A DNA stretch of 64,000 bases from Xenorhabdus indica. GTDB lineage: Bacteria; Pseudomonadota; Gammaproteobacteria; Enterobacterales; Enterobacteriaceae. Position 1 is the first letter of the stretch. Each line of letters begins with the position of its first letter. The stretch spans positions 1 to 64,000 of the forward strand of contig NZ_NKHP01000007.1 in the NCBI RefSeq assembly GCF_014467235.1. Reading direction: 5' to 3'. Under the pieces are notes generated by a model. The model ran no database searches. It had not been told where the DNA came from and saw only the letters and a list, made by a program, of their open reading frames with translations. Positions 53,337-63,600 of this stretch are shown here, one piece after another. A program made the position numbers and the translations under genes.

Positions 53337-54728
53337 TTGGAAAAGAAATTAGGCCTTACGTCTCTAACAGCTCTCGTACTCAGTTCTATGGTTGGAGCGG
53401 GTGTATTCAGCTTGCCACAAAATATGGCATACGCAGGTAGCCCAGCGGCATTAATGCTTGGTTGGGGGATCACAGGTATAGGTATTCTCTTTTTAGCTAC
53501 GTCTTTACTCTTACTCTCTCGCCTCCGCCCTGATTTAGACGGTGGTATCTTTACTTATGCTAAAGAAGGGTTTGGTGAATTAGTTGGCTTTTGTTCTGCA
53601 TGGGGATATTGGTTCTGCGCTATTATTGCCAATGTTTCTTATCTGGTGATCGTCTTTGCGGCGTTAAGTTTTTTTACTGATACCGAACATTCCGTGATTT
53701 TCGGTGATGGAAATACTTGGCAAGCGTTGATTGGTGAATCGATTTTACTTTGGTTCGTTCACTGGCTTGTGCTCAGAGGAGTACAAACGGCGGCAGGTGT
53801 CAATCAATTGGCCACAATGGCAAAGCTGTTACCTCTAGGAATGTTTATCGTTTTGGCTGTCATCGCTTTCAAGATAGACGTATTTACATTCGATTTCACC
53901 GGTATTGAGATGGGTGTCCCCGTTTGGCAGCAAGTCAAAGATACCATGCTGATAACCTTATGGGTGTTCATTGGTGTTGAAGGTGCCGTCGTGGTTTCTG
54001 GCAGAGCCAAAAAACGTAAAGATATTGGTATTGCAACTATACTGGCTGTTGTTTCAGCATTAGGTGTTTACGTGCTTGTTACCCTACTCTCATTGGGATT
54101 AGCTACCAGACCTGAATTAGCTGCAATGCGTAACCCTTCTATGGCAAATTTGATGGTAGGGTTAATTGGCTCAGCGGGTGAAGTGATTATTGTTGCTGGT
54201 TTAATCGTTTCCGTCTGTGGTGCTTATCTGAGCTGGACAATAATGGCAGCAGAAGTTCCTTTTATTGCTTCCCTGCATGGCTCATTTCCAAAGGAATTCA
54301 GTAAACAAAATGATAAAAAAGCACCTGCATCCTCGTTGTGGATCACAAATGGGGCCATTCAGCTTGCATTGGTCTTGATTTGGTTAAGTGGCAGTAATTA
54401 CAACACATTGCTTTCTATCGCATCAGAAATGATACTTGTCCCTTACTTTTTGGTTGGTGCGTTTTTAGTAAAAGTAGCATTTGAGCGTAGTAATCGAGTT
54501 TTATTGTTCATCGCTATCGGTGCTTGTAGCTATGGTTTATGGTTACTTTATGCTTCAGGTTTAATGCATCTGCTGCTTTCTGTTATATTGTATGCCCCTG
54601 GATTATTGGTTTTCCTATATGCAAGGAAGCAAAACCAGGGGTGTAATGGCCTAAATATGTTAGAAAAATCTGCGATTGCTATTTTATTACTGACAACGAT
54701 TCCCTCTACATGGTTATTGATTCATTAG
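53337..54728 (+). CDS. ydgI: APC-family amino acid antiporter (ArcD-like)
   Basis: Inner-membrane transporter of the basic amino acid/polyamine antiporter family, 463 residues, closely matching E. coli YdgI, a putative arginine/ornithine antiporter. It starts with TTG; AGGAA lies seven bases upstream and the N-terminus MEKKLGLTSLTALVLSSMVG matches the family, so no other start is likely. The first helix has GAGVFSLP, the substrate-site glycine motif of APC transporters, and about twelve transmembrane segments follow. The conserved VFIGVEGAVVVSGRA segment is present. Substrate is inferred from homology only. A hairpin terminator follows 61 bp downstream. Confidence 0.93.
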   Translation: MEKKLGLTSLTALVLSSMVGAGVFSLPQNMAYAGSPAALMLGWGITGIGILFLATSLLLLSRLRPDLDGGIFTYAKEGFGELVGFCSAWGYWFCAIIANVSYLVIVFAALSFFTDTEHSVIFGDGNTWQALIGESILLWFVHWLVLRGVQTAAGVNQLATMAKLLPLGMFIVLAVIAFKIDVFTFDFTGIEMGVPVWQQVKDTMLITLWVFIGVEGAVVVSGRAKKRKDIGIATILAVVSALGVYVLVTLLSLGLATRPELAAMRNPSMANLMVGLIGSAGEVIIVAGLIVSVCGAYLSWTIMAAEVPFIASLHGSFPKEFSKQNDKKAPASSLWITNGAIQLALVLIWLSGSNYNTLLSIASEMILVPYFLVGAFLVKVAFERSNRVLLFIAIGACSYGLWLLYASGLMHLLLSVILYAPGLLVFLYARKQNQGCNGLNMLEKSAIAILLLTTIPSTWLLIH

Positions 54729-54789
54729 AGCCTATTCTTTGCATTCATTAACTATTTATTAGTCTAAATCACCTATCTGCCAAGATCAT

Positions 54790-54820
54790 GGAGAGAAGTT
54801 TGCTTCTCTCCTACTCTTTT
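54790..54820 (+). terminator. Probable terminator of ydgI
   Basis: GGAGAGAAG and CTTCTCTCC form a 9-bp stem with loop TTTG, followed by a pyrimidine-rich stretch with four T. Confidence 0.8.
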
Positions 54821-55474
54821 CTCCTGCTTCTTTCAAGCCTTTCTTCGTTTTTTGAAATGTTATCCTGCTGAGCTTTTTTGTTTGGTTAATGAGTGTTTTT
54901 TTTAAATAAGTATGTTGTAACTAATATGGATTTTTAAGATCAAAAAACATTCTATACATAAATATTTATTCTGTTTTATTGTTACAGGATTTTTTTAAGT
55001 CCCCATTATACAAATTATGCTATGTCAGTTATTATTGGCTATGAGTTAATTTATGTTAATTATATTAACTGGTGAATCTAAAAAGGCTGGTTTTATCATC
55101 TAACGAATGTAAAATACTTGGCATTAACTCCATGAATTGGATATTAATCACAAATAAATAATATTTAGTAAAATATATAGTAAAAATATAAAATCACAAA
55201 AATAAACACTTTTATCCTCATATTTATTCCCTCAGATTTTCTCCAATTAATAATTAATCTTATAAAACAGAATAAAAACTTATTTACGATTAAAAAACAT
55301 TCTATTTTATGAATTACAACGCTATTAATGGAACGTTATTAGAGCAAAACTCCAAATATTGCGCTTTGTTGAGTTATTATTTTGATCTTTACTCATTGAT
55401 CGCTACTATATTCTTCGAAATATCTGTCAGATAGAAAATATTAATATCATTTTTTATCATTTTTCAGGTATCAA
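54821..55474 (+). promoter_or_regulatory. Long AT-rich region upstream of fimbrial operon 2
   Basis: No gene is seen. It contains a direct repeat AAAAAACATTCTAT (54942-54955 and 55292-55305, 350 bp apart, both preceded by GAT plus one pyrimidine). GTTAAT occurs twice with ATTAAC (55045-55069), TTGATC twice 14 bp apart (55382-55387, 55396-55401), and the dyad TATCTG-t-CAGATA at 55421-55433. These are candidate binding sites for fimbrial regulators, not assigned to any protein. Confidence 0.4.
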
Positions 55475-55503
55475 CTGAGACTACTCATTTGCTGTATTAT
55501 AAT
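55475..55503 (+). promoter_or_regulatory. Candidate promoter of fimbrial operon 2
   Basis: CTGAGA (55475-55480) is separated by 17 bp from a perfect TATAAT (55498-55503). Transcription would start near 55510, leaving a leader of about 68 bases before the pilin gene. Confidence 0.5.
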
Positions 55504-55577
55504 TGTACGGCTTTAATGTTAATTTAATCAGCTATATCCCTGTTGTATTACTACACCAGGGATGGGATATATTAAAA

Positions 55578-56117
55578 ATGAAAACCAAGTTAATTATTTC
55601 ATCCTTATTTGTTTCATCTGTATTTATGTCTTTGGCACATGCCGCAAATGGTAATATTCAAGATGGAGAAATCAGATTCACAGGAAAAATTATTGCCGAT
55701 GCATGTAAAATTGATTCAACCTCTAAAAATCAAACTGTAAATATGGGAACAATCAGTACAAATTCATTTAGTGGGGTCAATAGCACGGCAGCCGCGACAC
55801 ACTTCAGCATTAAGTTGACTGACTGCCCAAAAACCAATCAATATGCAAGTGTTAAATTTGATGGTCAACTTGATAATATTAATAATACACTTTTAGCATT
55901 AGACAATTCAAAGCCTGGAGCCGCTGACGGGATTGCTGTTGGTATTTATGAACAAAATAGCAATACGCCAATTCCTATGGCAAAGACTTCATCTAAAAAA
56001 ATTATTGAAAATCAAACGGTTGAAATGAATTTCATTGCTAAGTATGTTGCAACCAAACAAACGATTATTCCTGGTACTGGTAATGCGATAGCTAATTTCA
56101 CTATCGTTTACAACTAA
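55578..56117 (+). CDS. Major fimbrial subunit of operon 2 (179 aa)
   Basis: The frame is open from 55503, but Met at 55578 starts a clean signal peptide (MKTKLIISSLFVSSVFMSLA, cleaved after AHA), and the upstream part overlaps the candidate promoter. A GGGATGGG stretch lies upstream, somewhat far for a ribosome site. The mature pilin has the Cys pair (ADACKI and LTDCPK), TVNMGTISTNSF, and a C-terminal NFTIVYN beta-strand. It is a paralogue of the pilin at 32889-33437. A 115-bp gap separates it from the chaperone gene. Confidence 0.93.
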   Translation: MKTKLIISSLFVSSVFMSLAHAANGNIQDGEIRFTGKIIADACKIDSTSKNQTVNMGTISTNSFSGVNSTAAATHFSIKLTDCPKTNQYASVKFDGQLDNINNTLLALDNSKPGAADGIAVGIYEQNSNTPIPMAKTSSKKIIENQTVEMNFIAKYVATKQTIIPGTGNAIANFTIVYN

Positions 56118-56232
56118 AATATATAGCAAGAATACCTGATAAAAACACTATTGCCATTTACTATAACCAGTGAGTGGTAATAGTGGGATTAATATATAAC
56201 CATAAAAAATAATATTACCCGGAGTATCTATT

Positions 56233-56919
56233 TTGAAATACTTTCGTATTTTGATTCTTATTATCATCTACATATTCAGCGCTAATGTTTCTTTTGCTGG
56301 TGTCGTTATTGGTGGCACTCGTGTTGTCTATAACAGTGATCGAAAAGAAGCTTCAATTTCTATCAGTAATCCAGAAACAGATGTTTCTTATCTTATTCAA
56401 TCATGGGTTCAGGGAGAAAATGATGAAACTAAAGTACCTTTCATTATCACTCCCCCACTCTTTAAATTAACGGCAGGAAATGAAACTGTATTACGAATTG
56501 TAAAAACCGGAGATAATTTACCCAACGACAGAGAATCTCTTTTCTGGCTCAATATTAAATCTATTCCCGCAATAGTAAAATCTGAACAAAATCAGTTACA
56601 AATCACAGTAAAATCAAGATTTAAGCTATTTCATCGCCCTGCTGATTTAGCCGACAACGCAAGTATTGCTTATAAGGCACTGAAGTTCAAAGTTGATGGC
56701 CGTCAACTGACAGCCAAAAACCCGACACCATACTATGTTTCGTTTTCTTATTTAAGTATTGGAAATAGTTCAAAAAGCCATGAAATACAACCTGCTGGCA
56801 TGATCACTCCTTTTGGTCAGTTAAGCTGGGATATTCCTATTAAGAATATCAATCATGTTTCCTGGAAAACCATCAACGATTTTGGTGGGGTAACGCCAGA
56901 AGAAAAATATACATTTTGA
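56233..56919 (+). CDS. Periplasmic fimbrial chaperone of operon 2 (228 aa)
   Basis: PapD/FimC family chaperone. The start is TTG at 56233, supported by GGAG eight bases upstream and by an immediate signal peptide ending at SFAG (about residue 22). Mature GVVIGGTRVVY, PFIITPPLFKLTAG and RIVKTGDNLPNDRES are the same signature blocks as in the operon 1 chaperone, showing common origin. The C-terminal domain ends VSWKTINDFGG. It lies 34 bp before the usher gene. Confidence 0.95.
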   Translation: MKYFRILILIIIYIFSANVSFAGVVIGGTRVVYNSDRKEASISISNPETDVSYLIQSWVQGENDETKVPFIITPPLFKLTAGNETVLRIVKTGDNLPNDRESLFWLNIKSIPAIVKSEQNQLQITVKSRFKLFHRPADLADNASIAYKALKFKVDGRQLTAKNPTPYYVSFSYLSIGNSSKSHEIQPAGMITPFGQLSWDIPIKNINHVSWKTINDFGGVTPEEKYTF

Positions 56920-56953
56920 GCATAACTTTCATACAATCTATCAAGATTAGAAA

Positions 56954-59500
56954 ATGATTATGGATAACAGCGGTCATTATCTTCAATATAATATTTCTGA
57001 TAATTTGGTGTTATTTATTAAACCAATTAAGGTGTTTTTATGTGCATTAGCAACTATATGGCTTTTGGTTTCCAATGAGGTTTATAGCGAAGAATATTTC
57101 AATATCAATGCGCTGGAGAGCCTCTCTGGTCTCCCGGAAGATATTGATCTATCGATTTTCATTCAAGATGATCAACAACCACCGGGCCGCTATTGGGTTG
57201 ATATTTATCTGAATCGCGAAAAGATAGATACTGGAAATGTTGATTTCGTTATCGTAAATAATAAGTTATCACCCAAAATTAGACTTAAACAATTCAAAGA
57301 GATGGGCGTAGATATTGATTTATTCCCATCTTTGTCGGCTTTACCACCAGAAACTGAAATTACAGATATTGGTCAGTATATTTCTGCTGCATCATCTTCT
57401 TTCGATTTCAACAAGCAACGGTTGGATATCAGCATCCCCCAGGCAGTTCTGCTTAATAAGGCGAGAGATTATGTTCCTTCTCATCTGTGGCAACAAGGAT
57501 TAACGTCTTTACAAGTTAATTATAGCTATAGTGGCTCAATTAACTGGCTGGATGGTCAGCCCGGATCAACCCGCAATAACTTTCTCAACCTCAGAAGTGG
57601 TGCTAACTGGGATGCCTGGCGTTTACGAAATTATTCCACTTACAGCAGCCAAAACAATAAGTGGCAAAGTCTGAGCACTTACCTGCAACGTGATATTCAT
57701 TCCTTAAAAAGCCAACTAATATTTGGTGACAGTTATACACCTTCACCCATTTTCGATGGGTTTCAGTTTCGTGGTATGCAATTAGTTTCAGATGACAATA
57801 TGCTACCTGATAGTCTCAGAGGATTTGCACCAACAATACGAGGAATTGCCCAAAGTCATGCTCAAGTAACCATCAAGCAAAATGGTTATATTATCTACGA
57901 AACTTATGTTTCTCCCGGCCCTTTTATTATTAATGACTTATACCCAACAACTTCCAGTGGTAATTTAGAGGTTATTGTCAAAGAAGCTGACGGGAAAGAG
58001 CATCGTTCTGTACAGCCTTTTTCGGCTGTGCCTGTTATGTTACGAGAAAATAGTCTGCGTCATTCTCTGACATTCGGGAAATATCATTCACCCACTCACC
58101 GTGGTAAAGAACCATACTTTATGCAAGGTACGGTCACTTACGGGGTTTCCAATAATATCACTGTATATGGTGGAACAATTCTCTCAAAAAAATATCATTC
58201 TATTGCATTGGGCACAGGTTATAGTCTCTCTGATTGGGGTTCATTTTCTTTTGATGTGACTCACGCAAGGTCAGAACTCAACCCAAATATTTACTCATCT
58301 GGGCAATCATATCGGTTTCAATATGCAAAAGATCTTACCCAAACAGGTACTAATTTCACTTTAGCGGGCTATCGTTACTCAACGCATGATTTTTATGATT
58401 TTAAAGAAGCCAATGAGTTTAATATTACCAGCAATAATAGTTACACCCCCAATAAACGCAGTAAACTGCAATTGTATATCAATCAATCTTTAGGAGACTT
58501 AGGCGGTATTTATTTATCTGCTTTTCAACAAAATTATTGGTCACAAAAAGGTCATGAAAGAAATATCAGTGCAGGTTATAGTACCAGCCACAATTCCATC
58601 AATTACACATTGAATTACACATACAGCAAGCTACCAAGCACTAATCATAATGATCAGATTTTATCACTCAACATACAAATTCCTCTTGAGCGTTGGCTGA
58701 AAAATAGTTGGGCAAGTTATAGCCTGACCAATAGCAGAAAAAGAGAAACATCTCATCAGATCAGCTTAAATGGTACAGCGCTGGAAGATAACAATCTGAC
58801 TTATAGTCTTCAGCAAAACTACACTAACCATAACGGGAGTACTGGTGGGAATATAAGCACAGAATACAAAGGTGCTTACGGTCAGCTTAATGCGGGTTAT
58901 AACTATGATAAGCAATCCAGACAATTAAATTATGGTTTAAATGGTGGAATAGTTGCTCATCCTTATGGCATCACTTTCTCTCAATCATTGGGAGATACAT
59001 TAGTGTTAGTGCGAGCCAATGGTGCTAAAGGCGTTAAGGTTCAGAATTACACAGGTATCGCAACTGACTGGAAAGGTTATGCCATTGTTCCTTATGCCAG
59101 TAGTTATCGTAAAAACCGTATCTCTTTAGATACTTACTCAATGGGAGATAACGTTGATATCGATATCAGTACGCAAATTATCGTCCCTACCCAAGGTGCA
59201 CTGACTTTAGCTAATTTCCAGACCCGCATTGGTTATCGTGTGTTACTAATGCTTTCTCACAAAGGCAAAGAGATCCCATTTGGAGCAACAGCCACATTAG
59301 TGCAAAAAAATGAGTCAGATGGACCCAATAGCACCATTGTCAGTAATGATGGTCAAGCGTACCTCAGCGGAATTCCTAAGTCTGGGCAGATATGGGTGAA
59401 ATGGGGCCACAAAGATGCTCAAGAATGCCGTGTTGATTATCAGCTCCCGGAGAAAACACCAGAATCTGGCCTGTACATGCTGAACGCCGCCTGTGAATAA
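56954..59500 (+). CDS. Fimbrial outer-membrane usher of operon 2 (848 aa)
   Basis: FimD/PapC family usher. A hydrophobic signal segment (about residues 24-44) precedes SEEYFNINALE. The N-terminal domain has DLSIFIQDDQQPPGRYWVDI; barrel and plug blocks include RGFAPTIRGIAQSHAQVTIKQ and SPGPFIINDLYPT; the C-terminal domain has IPFGATATLV and a Cys pair near the end. It aligns along its length with the operon 1 usher (many blocks such as FDFNKQRLDISIPQAVL are shared). A second ATG two codons later is an equivalent start choice. Confidence 0.96.
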   Translation: MIMDNSGHYLQYNISDNLVLFIKPIKVFLCALATIWLLVSNEVYSEEYFNINALESLSGLPEDIDLSIFIQDDQQPPGRYWVDIYLNREKIDTGNVDFVIVNNKLSPKIRLKQFKEMGVDIDLFPSLSALPPETEITDIGQYISAASSSFDFNKQRLDISIPQAVLLNKARDYVPSHLWQQGLTSLQVNYSYSGSINWLDGQPGSTRNNFLNLRSGANWDAWRLRNYSTYSSQNNKWQSLSTYLQRDIHSLKSQLIFGDSYTPSPIFDGFQFRGMQLVSDDNMLPDSLRGFAPTIRGIAQSHAQVTIKQNGYIIYETYVSPGPFIINDLYPTTSSGNLEVIVKEADGKEHRSVQPFSAVPVMLRENSLRHSLTFGKYHSPTHRGKEPYFMQGTVTYGVSNNITVYGGTILSKKYHSIALGTGYSLSDWGSFSFDVTHARSELNPNIYSSGQSYRFQYAKDLTQTGTNFTLAGYRYSTHDFYDFKEANEFNITSNNSYTPNKRSKLQLYINQSLGDLGGIYLSAFQQNYWSQKGHERNISAGYSTSHNSINYTLNYTYSKLPSTNHNDQILSLNIQIPLERWLKNSWASYSLTNSRKRETSHQISLNGTALEDNNLTYSLQQNYTNHNGSTGGNISTEYKGAYGQLNAGYNYDKQSRQLNYGLNGGIVAHPYGITFSQSLGDTLVLVRANGAKGVKVQNYTGIATDWKGYAIVPYASSYRKNRISLDTYSMGDNVDIDISTQIIVPTQGALTLANFQTRIGYRVLLMLSHKGKEIPFGATATLVQKNESDGPNSTIVSNDGQAYLSGIPKSGQIWVKWGHKDAQECRVDYQLPEKTPESGLYMLNAACE

Positions 59501-59549
59501 CAGAAATTGAGCATTTATTTGATATTCTTACATATTATGGAAACGAGTT

Positions 59550-60575
59550 ATGGTTAATGGCTTAAAATTATTATTGGCGAACATATTTATCATCGGCATG
59601 ATGAGCAGTTTTGCCAGCGAGGCCAATTATGAGAGCTATGATTGTCGATATTCGCCGGGTTTTCATTCTGGCACAACGCGAGTCTCTTTTGGCTCTCAAA
59701 TAATCATACCCAAAAATCATCCTATTGGGACAACGATAAAGGAAATCCGTTTAGATCAATTGGATACAAAAGGTCATGTCGTTTATTGCAATAGATTAGT
59801 TCCTGCATCATGGGATAAACCCGATTTTGCTCCTGCACATTATAATAATGATGCAATTTATGAATCCGGTGTACCGGGTGTTGGAATCCGTATCAATAAT
59901 TGGGGGCCGACTAATTATGGTATTGATTGGTTTCCTCGAAAATCAACTACCCCATTCACCTGTTCTCCTCCTCCCCGGTGGCCTGACTACAAATATTATT
60001 GTGGTCAAACATGGGGGTATTTGACGGTTCAATTAATCAAAATTGCACCCACTACGGGTTCAGGGATAATTGAAGGACGGATCCTAACCAGAGCCAGATT
60101 TGGGTACGGCAGTGGCAGTATTGTTCATTCTTTTTATTTAGCAGAAACACGTGTTGTTACTCCGACTCCGAGTTGTTCCCTCGCTCGTAAAACGACGCTA
60201 GTCAATATGGGAGAAATCAGAGCGAGTGAGTTTCGTGGTATCAATAGTACCGCAGGGACAAAAGATTTCCGCTTAGAATTTAGCTGTGATCCAAACGCCA
60301 AAGTCAACATAATATTGGATGGACGCCCGGCCAAAAGTGGCATCAATAATATCTGGGCATTGGATTATGGTAGTGACAACGTCACAGCAACGGGAATTGG
60401 TCTGCAAATTTTGTTTTATAATCAACTACTAGAGATACGTAAACCGATTAAAGCAAATGCTGAATACGTCACATACTTTTCATTTCCATTGCAAGCACGC
60501 TACATTCAGACTCACCCTCGGATCACACCCGGAAAAGCGGATGTAACAACAACAATTACGTTGACTTACGAATAA
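59550..60575 (+). CDS. Fimbrial tip adhesin or minor subunit of operon 2 (341 aa)
   Basis: Last gene of operon 2, 49 bp after the usher, with GGAAACGAG before the ATG. A signal peptide ends near SFASEA (about residue 24). The N-terminal domain (about 27-200) is rich in Tyr, Trp, Pro and Cys, including a PPPRWPDYKYYC stretch, and does not resemble the operon 1 adhesin. Residues about 208-341 are a pilin domain (SCSLARKTTLVNMGEI, FSCDPNAKV, C-terminal TTTITLTYE), close to the operon's own pilin in the NMGxI and INSTAGT segments. A receptor-binding tip protein is likely; ligand unknown. Confidence 0.85.
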   Translation: MVNGLKLLLANIFIIGMMSSFASEANYESYDCRYSPGFHSGTTRVSFGSQIIIPKNHPIGTTIKEIRLDQLDTKGHVVYCNRLVPASWDKPDFAPAHYNNDAIYESGVPGVGIRINNWGPTNYGIDWFPRKSTTPFTCSPPPRWPDYKYYCGQTWGYLTVQLIKIAPTTGSGIIEGRILTRARFGYGSGSIVHSFYLAETRVVTPTPSCSLARKTTLVNMGEIRASEFRGINSTAGTKDFRLEFSCDPNAKVNIILDGRPAKSGINNIWALDYGSDNVTATGIGLQILFYNQLLEIRKPIKANAEYVTYFSFPLQARYIQTHPRITPGKADVTTTITLTYE

Positions 60576-60590
60576 ATAAGAAGTTAGAAA

Positions 60591-60630
60591 TGGGGCTATA
60601 GCGCCTTAACAATCAAAATGCTAAGCCCCA
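60591..60630. terminator. Convergent hairpin between fimbrial operon 2 and hrpA
   Basis: TGGGGCTATAGC pairs with GCTAAGCCCCA (11 bp with one bulged A), between the two convergent stop codons. It probably ends transcription from both sides. Confidence 0.7.
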
Positions 60631-60636
60631 AAAACA

Positions 60637-63600
60637 TTATGCAGCAATACTTTCCATTGCTTGCAAAATACGCTTATCAGATACCGGATACGCTGTACCC
60701 AATTGCTGAGCAAACAGGCTGATACGCAGTTCTTCGATCATCCAGCGTACTTCTTTCACTTCTGGCAATTGTTTCTGCTGGACAGAAAGTTTCGCTAACC
60801 ACTGCTGCCATTGTTGCTGGATATTTTCAATCCGGCTCATGTGTGCCCTATCCTTGTTTGGATCAATCGCCAGTTTTTCCAACCGACGTTCGATACCATT
60901 CAGATAACGCAGAACATCCGCCAGACGTTTCCAACCGTGGGCTGTGACAAATCCTTTAAAGACCAAACCGGAAATTTGTTCTTTAATATCGGATAAAGCC
61001 AGTGCCAGAGCGATATCGACTCGCCCTTTCAAACGCTTATTAATAGCAAAAACCGTCGTCAAGATCTGTTCTACCTGTTTGGCAATTTCAACCACTGTGT
61101 CATTCAAATCGGCGCGAACTTTATTTTGTAAACTTGCAAACGCCTGTTCATTCCATGTCGGCCCGCCATTTTCTGCAATTAATCTGTCCACACCACAGGA
61201 AATACAGTCATCAATCAAATCCAACACTTTTCCATACGGGTTGAAATAGAGACCAAGTTTGGATTTATTCGGTAACTTTTCGTGCAGGTATTTAATCGGT
61301 GAGGGAATATTCAATAACAGTAATCGACGAGTTCCCTCCCACATAGCATTTTGCTGTTCAGATTCCGTTTCAAACAATTTAATACCAATACTGTCTTTTT
61401 CATCTACCACCGCAGGAAATGCTTTCACGGAATAACCACCACGTTTCTGCTCATAGCGTTCAGGCAGATCACCAAAGCTCCAGATATGTAGCCCGCTTTG
61501 TTCGATACCATCATCTGCTACCGCCGAAAGTGTTTCCTGTACTTTATCTTTCAGTTTCAGCTTCAATACCGAAAGATCTTTTCCTTCCGCCAGAGTCTTA
61601 TTTTTTTCACCAATAATACGGAAAGTCATTTTCAAATGGTCAGGAACCTGCTCCGGTTGCCACTCATCACGTGACACCGTCACGCCTGTCATGCGACGAA
61701 GTTCTTTCTCAAGACTATCCAGCAAGGTCGCCTGTGGCTGCGTTACTCGCTCCAAAAATGCCTGCGCATAATTAGGTGCGGGGACAAAATTACGCCGGGT
61801 TGGCTTCGGCAGCGATTTAATCAACGCCACAACCAACTCACGGCGAATTCCTGGAATTTGCCAGTCAAAACGTTCATCCCTGACCTGATTTAATACCGGT
61901 AACGGAATATGTACAGTGACACCATCCGCATCGGTTCCCGGTTCAAATTGATATGTTAAGCGGAATTTCAAATTGTCCTGATGCCAGTAATTTGGATAAT
62001 CCAACGCACTGATTTTATTGGCATCGCCTTTAATCAACATGCTCTTTTCAAAATTGAGCAGTTCCGGCTGATCTTTACTTACCGTTGTCCACCAGCGATC
62101 GAAATGGCGGGAAGAAACTACGTCTTTGCCAATACGTTGATCGTAAAAACTAAATAAAGTCTCATCGTCCACCATAATATCCCGGCGACGAGATTTATGT
62201 TCCAGCTCTTCAACTTCTTCACGTAACTTGAGATTAGCACGGAAGAACGAATGACGCGTCTGCCAATCCCCTTCCACCAGCGCATGGCGGATAAACAATT
62301 CACGGCACAACATCGGATCAATCTGGCTGTAATTGACCAAACGACCAGTCACAATCGGTAAACCATATAATGTCACTTTTTCCGATGCCATGACCGCACC
62401 TTGAGATTTCTGCCAGTGCGGTTCACTATAGTGACGTTTGATTAAATGCGCCGCCAGAGGCTCTATCCATTCCGGTTCAATGCGCGCAGCAATACGTCCC
62501 CAAAGCCGACTGGTTTCTACCAATTCAGCGACCATCGCCCACTTAGGCGGTTTTTTAAATAATCCAGAGCCGGGAAATACAGAGAACCGGGCATTACGGG
62601 CACCAGTATATTCCTGTTTTTCCACATCTTTCTGACCTATGTGAGATAACAACCCTGTCAATAACGCAACATGAATGCTGCGATAATCCGCTTCCTGGCT
62701 ATTGACTGGAATACCGATCTCTTTAACGACCTGCCGGAGCTGAGTGTAAACATCCTGCCACTCTCTGACCCGCAGATAATTCAGGTAATCCTGACGACAA
62801 AGTTTGCGAAATTGGGAACTGGAAAGTGCTTTTTGCTGTTCTGCCAGAAAATCCCACAATTTTAGAAAAGCAATAAAGTCAGAGTCCTTATCGGCAAAAC
62901 GACGATGTTTTTCATCCGAAGCCTGCTGTTTTTCCAGAGGCCTTTCCCGCGGATCCTGAATGGATAATGCTGAAGTAATCACCATCACTTCTCGCACACA
63001 ACCATGAGCTCTTGCTTCCAATACCATGCGAGCCAGACGAGGATCGATAGGCAATTGTGCAAGCTGTCGTCCTATTTGTGTCAGCCGGTAAATCCCGCCA
63101 GATGAGGTTTCCGTATCAATGGCACCAAGTTCTTCCAACAAACGGACACCATCCTGGATATTACGTTTATCCGGTGCTTCAACAAATGGAAAAGCACTGA
63201 CATCGCCTAAGCCAATCGAAGTCATTTGCAAAATAACCGATGCCAGATTGGTACGCAGAATTTCAGGATCGGTAAACTCCGGGCGGGATAAGTAATCTTC
63301 TTCTGAATAGAGTCGAATACAGATCCCATCAGAAACACGACCGCAGCGGCCTTTACGTTGATTCGCTGATGCTTGTGAAATTGGCTCTATCGGCAAACGT
63401 TGAACTTTAGTCCGATAGCTATAACGACTAATACGTGCATACCCGGTATCAATGACATATTTTATTCCAGGGACAGTCAATGAGGTTTCTGCAACGTTAG
63501 TTGCCAGTATAATGCGCCGCCCAACATGTGGTTGGAAGATCCGGTTCTGCTCGCTATTGGACAGACGGGCAAACAGCGGCAATACTTCAGTATGTGAAAA

